This document shows, piece by piece, positions 17,010-19,144 of a DNA stretch of 19,144 bases (positions are counted from its first letter, which is position 1; every line of letters begins with the position of its first letter). The position numbers and the translations under genes were made by a program. Origin of the DNA: JAGLCY01 sp965369705 (GTDB lineage Bacteria > Krumholzibacteriota > Krumholzibacteriia > LZORAL124-64-63); the NCBI GenBank assembly GCA_965369705.1, contig CBDURF010000057.1:1-19144 (forward strand), in the 5' to 3' direction. The notes under the pieces are model-generated. The model saw nothing but the letters and a program-made list of their open reading frames with translations. It did not search any database and was not told the origin of the DNA.

Positions 17010-17847
17010 CGGTAACCTCCGGCGCCGGCCCGGCGGCGGCCAAGACGGGCGCCAGGATCTCTATCATCCGGTCATGCAATTCCGGTGCGGCCGCCACGAT
17101 ATGTTCGGTGGGAATCGAAATGTCCCGGCCGGTGAAATCGGTGACCAGGGCGCCGACTTCCCGGGCAACGAGGGCTCCTGCGGCCGTATCCCAGGGCCGC
17201 AGGCGCCATTCCCAATAGCCGTCCAGTTTGCCGGCCGCCACGTGGGCCAGGTCGATCGCCGCACTCCCGCCCCGCCGGACGCCGTGACAGCGGGCCTTCA
17301 GGAAATCCCGGACCAGGTCAGTGTTCCGGTCGACCGTCTCGTCCCTCACGTAGGGAAAACCCGTGGCCAGCAGGGCCCGGTCCAGGGACACGGAACAGCG
17401 TCGAGGCAGGTCCCGCGATTCGGCGTGCGCGGGCCGTTCCAGCACCGCCCCCCGGCCCGCTTCCGCCAGGTAGAGTTCATCCAGATAGGGCGCGAACACC
17501 GCGCCGAACCGAAGCCCCGCGGGATCACTGCAGGCGATGGAAACCGAAAAAAACGGGTAGCCGTGGGCGAAATTGGTCGTGCCGTCCAGGGGATCGATGT
17601 ACCAGGTGCGATCTCCCTTGCCCCCGCTTCCTCCTGATTCCTCCGCCAGAATGGCCTCGCCGGGAAACCGCCGGTTCAGTTCCGCGATCAGCATGTCCTC
17701 GACCCGGCGGTCCACGTCGGTCACGAATTCGGTGGCTGTCTTCTGCTCGATCCGCTGCACCTTGCCCAGACTGTCCAACAGGATCTCCCCCGCCTGAAGG
17801 GCGAGTTCCCGCACAGCGGCCAGTTCCGCGGACAATCCCTGTTTCAT
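16999..17847 (-). CDS. Inositol monophosphatase family protein (SuhB-like)
   Basis: The 282-residue protein carries the Mg2+-dependent phosphatase signatures: AEES (E69/E70), WYIDPLDGTTNFAHG (metal-binding D85 and D88) and RPWDTAAGALVAREVG with D220. These enzymes dephosphorylate inositol-1-phosphate and related sugar phosphates, and E. coli SuhB also acts in rRNA transcription antitermination; which applies here is unknown. The frame is open to 17964, but the upstream 39 codons cover the promoter and leader. The ATG at 17845-17847 has GGAGG 8 nt upstream and matches the family N-terminus. It is the first gene of a unit with cutA and nhaC. Confidence 0.93.
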   Translation of the reverse strand: MKQGLSAELAAVRELALQAGEILLDSLGKVQRIEQKTATEFVTDVDRRVEDMLIAELNRRFPGEAILAEESGGSGGKGDRTWYIDPLDGTTNFAHGYPFFSVSIACSDPAGLRFGAVFAPYLDELYLAEAGRGAVLERPAHAESRDLPRRCSVSLDRALLATGFPYVRDETVDRNTDLVRDFLKARCHGVRRGGSAAIDLAHVAAGKLDGYWEWRLRPWDTAAGALVAREVGALVTDFTGRDISIPTEHIVAAAPELHDRMIEILAPVLAAAGPAPEVTDEQ

Positions 17848-17914
17848 GGACCCGGCCTCCTTTGGATGCGCGCCCGCCGGAGCGGGATTTATCGGCCCAA
17901 CCTTCAAAGCGGGG

Positions 17915-17943
17915 ATCATAGGCGAGCAGCCGCCCGGAGACAA
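17915..17943 (-). promoter_or_regulatory. Promoter for the inositol monophosphatase-cutA-nhaC unit
   Basis: On the minus strand TTGTCT (17938-17943) and TATGAT (17915-17920) are separated by 17 nt; the -10 matches five of six positions. The leader holds a compact CCCGC-TCCG-GCGGG hairpin before the ribosome-binding site. Confidence 0.6.
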
Positions 17944-17947
17944 CGCC

Positions 17948-17985
17948 AAACCCGGGGTTGACATCCCAAGGGGGAAACTTAGCTT
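17948..17985 (+). promoter_or_regulatory. Putative nifU promoter with overlapping inverted repeat
   Basis: TTGACA (17958-17963) is followed after 16 nt by TAGCTT (17980-17985), a perfect -35 with a weak -10. A small perfect inverted repeat AACCC-G-GGGTT (17949-17959) overlaps the -35. It lies between the back-to-back -35 boxes of this promoter and the divergent one, so it could be a shared operator. Confidence 0.4.
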
Positions 17986-17999
17986 TTTACTAGGAACCG

Positions 18000-18038
18000 C
18001 CGTTTCAACGGGGAACGGGCCGGACCATCCGGTCGGCC
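18000..18038 (+). promoter_or_regulatory. Tandem hairpins in the nifU leader
   Basis: The first hairpin is CCGT-TTCA-ACGG (18000-18011). The second has arms GGCC-g-GACC and GGTC-GGCC with loop ATCC (18018-18038): eight pairs and one bulged G. The second ends only 2 nt before the AAAGGA ribosome-binding site, so it could influence initiation. No known riboswitch class is recognised. Confidence 0.4.
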
Positions 18039-18050
18039 GAAAGGAATGTC

Positions 18051-18269
18051 ATGAGGGATAAGATAGAAGAAGTTCTGAACGAGATCCGGCCCGCCCTGCA
18101 GGCCGACGGCGGCGACGTGGAATTCATCGATTTTCACGAGGGCATCGTGACGGTACGCATGAAGGGCGCCTGCGGCAACTGTCCCATGAGCATGATGACC
18201 CTCAAGCAGGGCATCGAGGCACGGATGAAGGCACGCATCCCGGAAGTCCTGGCCGTCGAGCAGATCTGA
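18051..18269 (+). CDS. NifU C-terminal-domain (Nfu-type) Fe-S scaffold protein
   Basis: This 72-residue protein consists only of the Nfu domain: VLNEIRPALQADGGDVEFID, then the Fe-S-binding CGNCPMS with C41 and C44, followed by TLKQGIEARMKARIPEV. Nfu proteins receive a [4Fe-4S] cluster at the paired cysteines of a dimer and deliver it to target enzymes. AAGGA lies 5 nt before the ATG. The protein stands alone without the scaffold and ATPase domains of full NifU and without isc/suf neighbours. After the stop there are T-rich tracts (TTTTTACTTTTT) but no stable stem before them, so I do not call a terminator. Confidence 0.95.
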   Translation: MRDKIEEVLNEIRPALQADGGDVEFIDFHEGIVTVRMKGACGNCPMSMMTLKQGIEARMKARIPEVLAVEQI

Positions 18270-18331
18270 TAGCTGTTTTTACTTTTTCGCGGGGATCACG
18301 GGCCTGCTCCGGTCCGACGGTCGCCGCGCTC

Positions 18332-18820
18332 TTATTTCACGTGGAAGTCTCCGCCGGTCCGCAGAACCTCCACCCTCACTTTCAGCACCCCTGCGATGAT
18401 CATATCCAACTCCCCGGCCGCCCGGTAGGACAAGTCGATGATCCTGCCCTCCACGAACGGCCCCCGGTCGTTGATCTTTACCACGACCTTTTTCCCGTTG
18501 GCCAGGCCCGTGACCCTGACAGTGGTGCCAAAGGGAAGAGTCTTGTGGGCTGCGGTCATTTTGTTTTCGTCGTAGATCTCGCCGCTGGCGGTGGTCCGAC
18601 CGTGAAACTTGTGAGCGTAATAGGAGGCCATGCCCTCCTGAACGGACCCCGGATCCGAACTCGGTTCCCCCGACCCGCCGGCGCATCCGGAAAGAGCCAA
18701 GGCCACGACCGCCAAAGACAGAAGGGCGCTGCTTCGGAGACAGCGTCCCCACGAACGACAAGACCGTCCCCACCCACTTCTCCAGGTCACCGTCATCCTC
18801 GAACCCTTTCTCGGCCACAT
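18332..18820 (-). CDS. Septal ring lytic transglycosylase RlpA-family lipoprotein, short form
   Basis: A 162-residue protein has a hydrophobic segment (31-43) and lipobox LALSGC with lipid-bearing C46. One double-psi beta-barrel domain follows, with the family motifs ASYYAHKFHGRTTASGE (catalytic-type E81), MTAAHKTLPFGT, KINDRGPF (D118) and GRIIDLSYRAA. RlpA enzymes cleave peptidoglycan glycan strands that lack stem peptides. The C-terminal SPOR domain of E. coli RlpA is absent; the protein stops at the end of the barrel. The ATG at 18820 has AAAGGA 7 nt upstream; a second in-frame ATG at 18796 with AAAGGG upstream is equally acceptable. The Arg/Trp-rich first 30 residues are unusual and overlap a likely tfoX remnant in another frame. 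The gene converges on nifU. Confidence 0.9.
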   Translation of the reverse strand: MWPRKGSRMTVTWRSGWGRSCRSWGRCLRSSALLSLAVVALALSGCAGGSGEPSSDPGSVQEGMASYYAHKFHGRTTASGEIYDENKMTAAHKTLPFGTTVRVTGLANGKKVVVKINDRGPFVEGRIIDLSYRAAGELDMIIAGVLKVRVEVLRTGGDFHVK

Positions 18821-18857
18821 ACACGAATCCTTTCAGCGCTTTACCGGTGAAATGCCA
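18726..18857 (-). pseudogene. C-terminal remnant of a TfoX/Sxy-like gene
   Basis: Directly after the TGA at 18858-18860, the same minus frame reads HFTGKALKGFVYVAEKGFED, then DGDLEKWVGTVLSFVGTLSP and KQR. This matches the end of the TfoX-N-type domain found in small TfoX/Sxy family proteins (pattern FTG..MKGFVYV..G...D..L..WV...L.F...L.PK). No start codon with a ribosome-binding site and no N-terminal half precede it, because the upstream sequence is the end of another gene. The frame continues open past PKQR but turns into the shadow of rlpA. The rlpA start and signal-peptide N-region overlap it in another frame. The identification is from memory of the family, not from a search. Confidence 0.45.
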
Positions 18858-19144
18858 TCAAGCTTCCTCGGACCCCAGCTTCAGCAGCGCCCGGCGCAGC
18901 TTGGCGTGGGCATCGAACTTCAAGGTGAACTCGGATTCACGCCGGCCGCCCTTGGCCCGAATGATGCCGGCCAGGGCATGCTTTTCCTCCCGGGACCAGT
19001 TTTCAAGTCCGGGCAGGATCAACACCAGCGGCGCCCACCGCCCCCAGGCCAGCGTTTCGCCTGCGGTGACCCGCGCCCGGCGGCGGACCCCGTGCAGACT
19101 GGCTGTGTCCCTGCCGCATACTCCGGGGGCACGGTCCCGTCGGG
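18858..19144 (-). CDS. Unrecognised protein, C-terminal part (5' end outside window)
   Basis: The minus frame is open from the right edge of the window to TGA at 18858-18860, about 94 codons. It reads in part GETLAWGRWAPLVLILPGLE, NWSREEKHALAGIIRAKGG, then ESEFTLKFDAHAKLRRALLK, ending LGSEEA. The sequence looks like real protein: an amphipathic helical end, few biased residues, and GC-rich third positions. I do not recognise the family. The first ~25 visible residues are Arg-rich. It lies upstream of rlpA on the same strand with the tfoX remnant between. Confidence 0.55.
   Translation of the reverse strand, partial: RRDRAPGVCGRDTASLHGVRRRARVTAGETLAWGRWAPLVLILPGLENWSREEKHALAGIIRAKGGRRESEFTLKFDAHAKLRRALLKLGSEEA

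Noticed and set aside
17848..17964. Upstream extension of the inositol monophosphatase ORF
   Set aside because: The region holds the promoter and leader hairpin; the ATG at 17847 has GGAGG at good spacing and fits the family start.
18267..18300. Possible intrinsic terminator after nifU
   Set aside because: T-rich tracts are present, but the only nearby symmetry (CAGATCTG) has no loop and cannot form a terminator stem.
18279..18725. Minus-strand frame overlapping the rest of rlpA
   Set aside because: Only its first ~44 codons look like protein (the tfoX remnant). The rest is an Arg/Gly/Asp-rich shadow of rlpA.

Overview
The window is GC-rich, densely coded chromosomal DNA from a diderm (Gram-negative-type) bacterium. 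Evidence for this is two lipoproteins with lipobox-like cysteines, an RlpA-type lytic transglycosylase, a secreted M23 peptidase and a very long peptidase C25 (gingipain-family) protein. The C25/PorU-like protein points to the Fibrobacteres-Chlorobi-Bacteroidetes assemblage or a neighbouring uncultivated lineage (Krumholzibacteriota, Eisenbacteria or Latescibacterota-like). That placement is inference; no rRNA gene is present. I see no tRNA, CRISPR array, insertion sequence or prophage gene.

Layout, left to right. Positions 1-3989 (minus) hold a two-gene unit: a 62-residue Trm112-family zinc protein followed 6 nt later by a C25 peptidase ORF of at least 1264 codons that runs off the window. 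Its first ~120 codons encode a separate YdjM/DUF457-like membrane module fused in frame. Positions 4219-5199 (minus) encode AccA. Positions 5378-10390 (minus) hold dnaE followed 21 nt later by a succinate-semialdehyde-type aldehyde dehydrogenase. Positions 10652-12559 (minus) encode an M23 peptidase, divergent from phoH (12741-14093, plus; PIN plus PhoH ATPase). Positions 14113-17847 (minus) hold inositol monophosphatase, cutA and an NhaC antiporter with overlapping ends, then a lipoprotein gene. nifU-like (18051-18269, plus) diverges from that unit and converges on rlpA (18332-18820, minus). The right edge has the 3' end of an unrecognised gene and, overlapping the rlpA signal-peptide region, what looks like the C-terminal remnant of a TfoX/Sxy-type gene.

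Most genes are housekeeping: fatty-acid synthesis, replication, RNA metabolism, Fe-S assembly and envelope maintenance. The parts that differ from an ordinary core segment are the membrane-module/C25 fusion, a long structured leader in front of its operon, a DnaE whose PHP metal site appears complete, tandem hairpins in front of nifU, and the tfoX remnant overprinted by rlpA. Several promoters match sigma-70 spacing well (17-nt spacers before trm112, dnaE, the M23 gene and the inositol monophosphatase gene), so the unit boundaries are fairly well supported. I see no clearly novel defence or mobile system.
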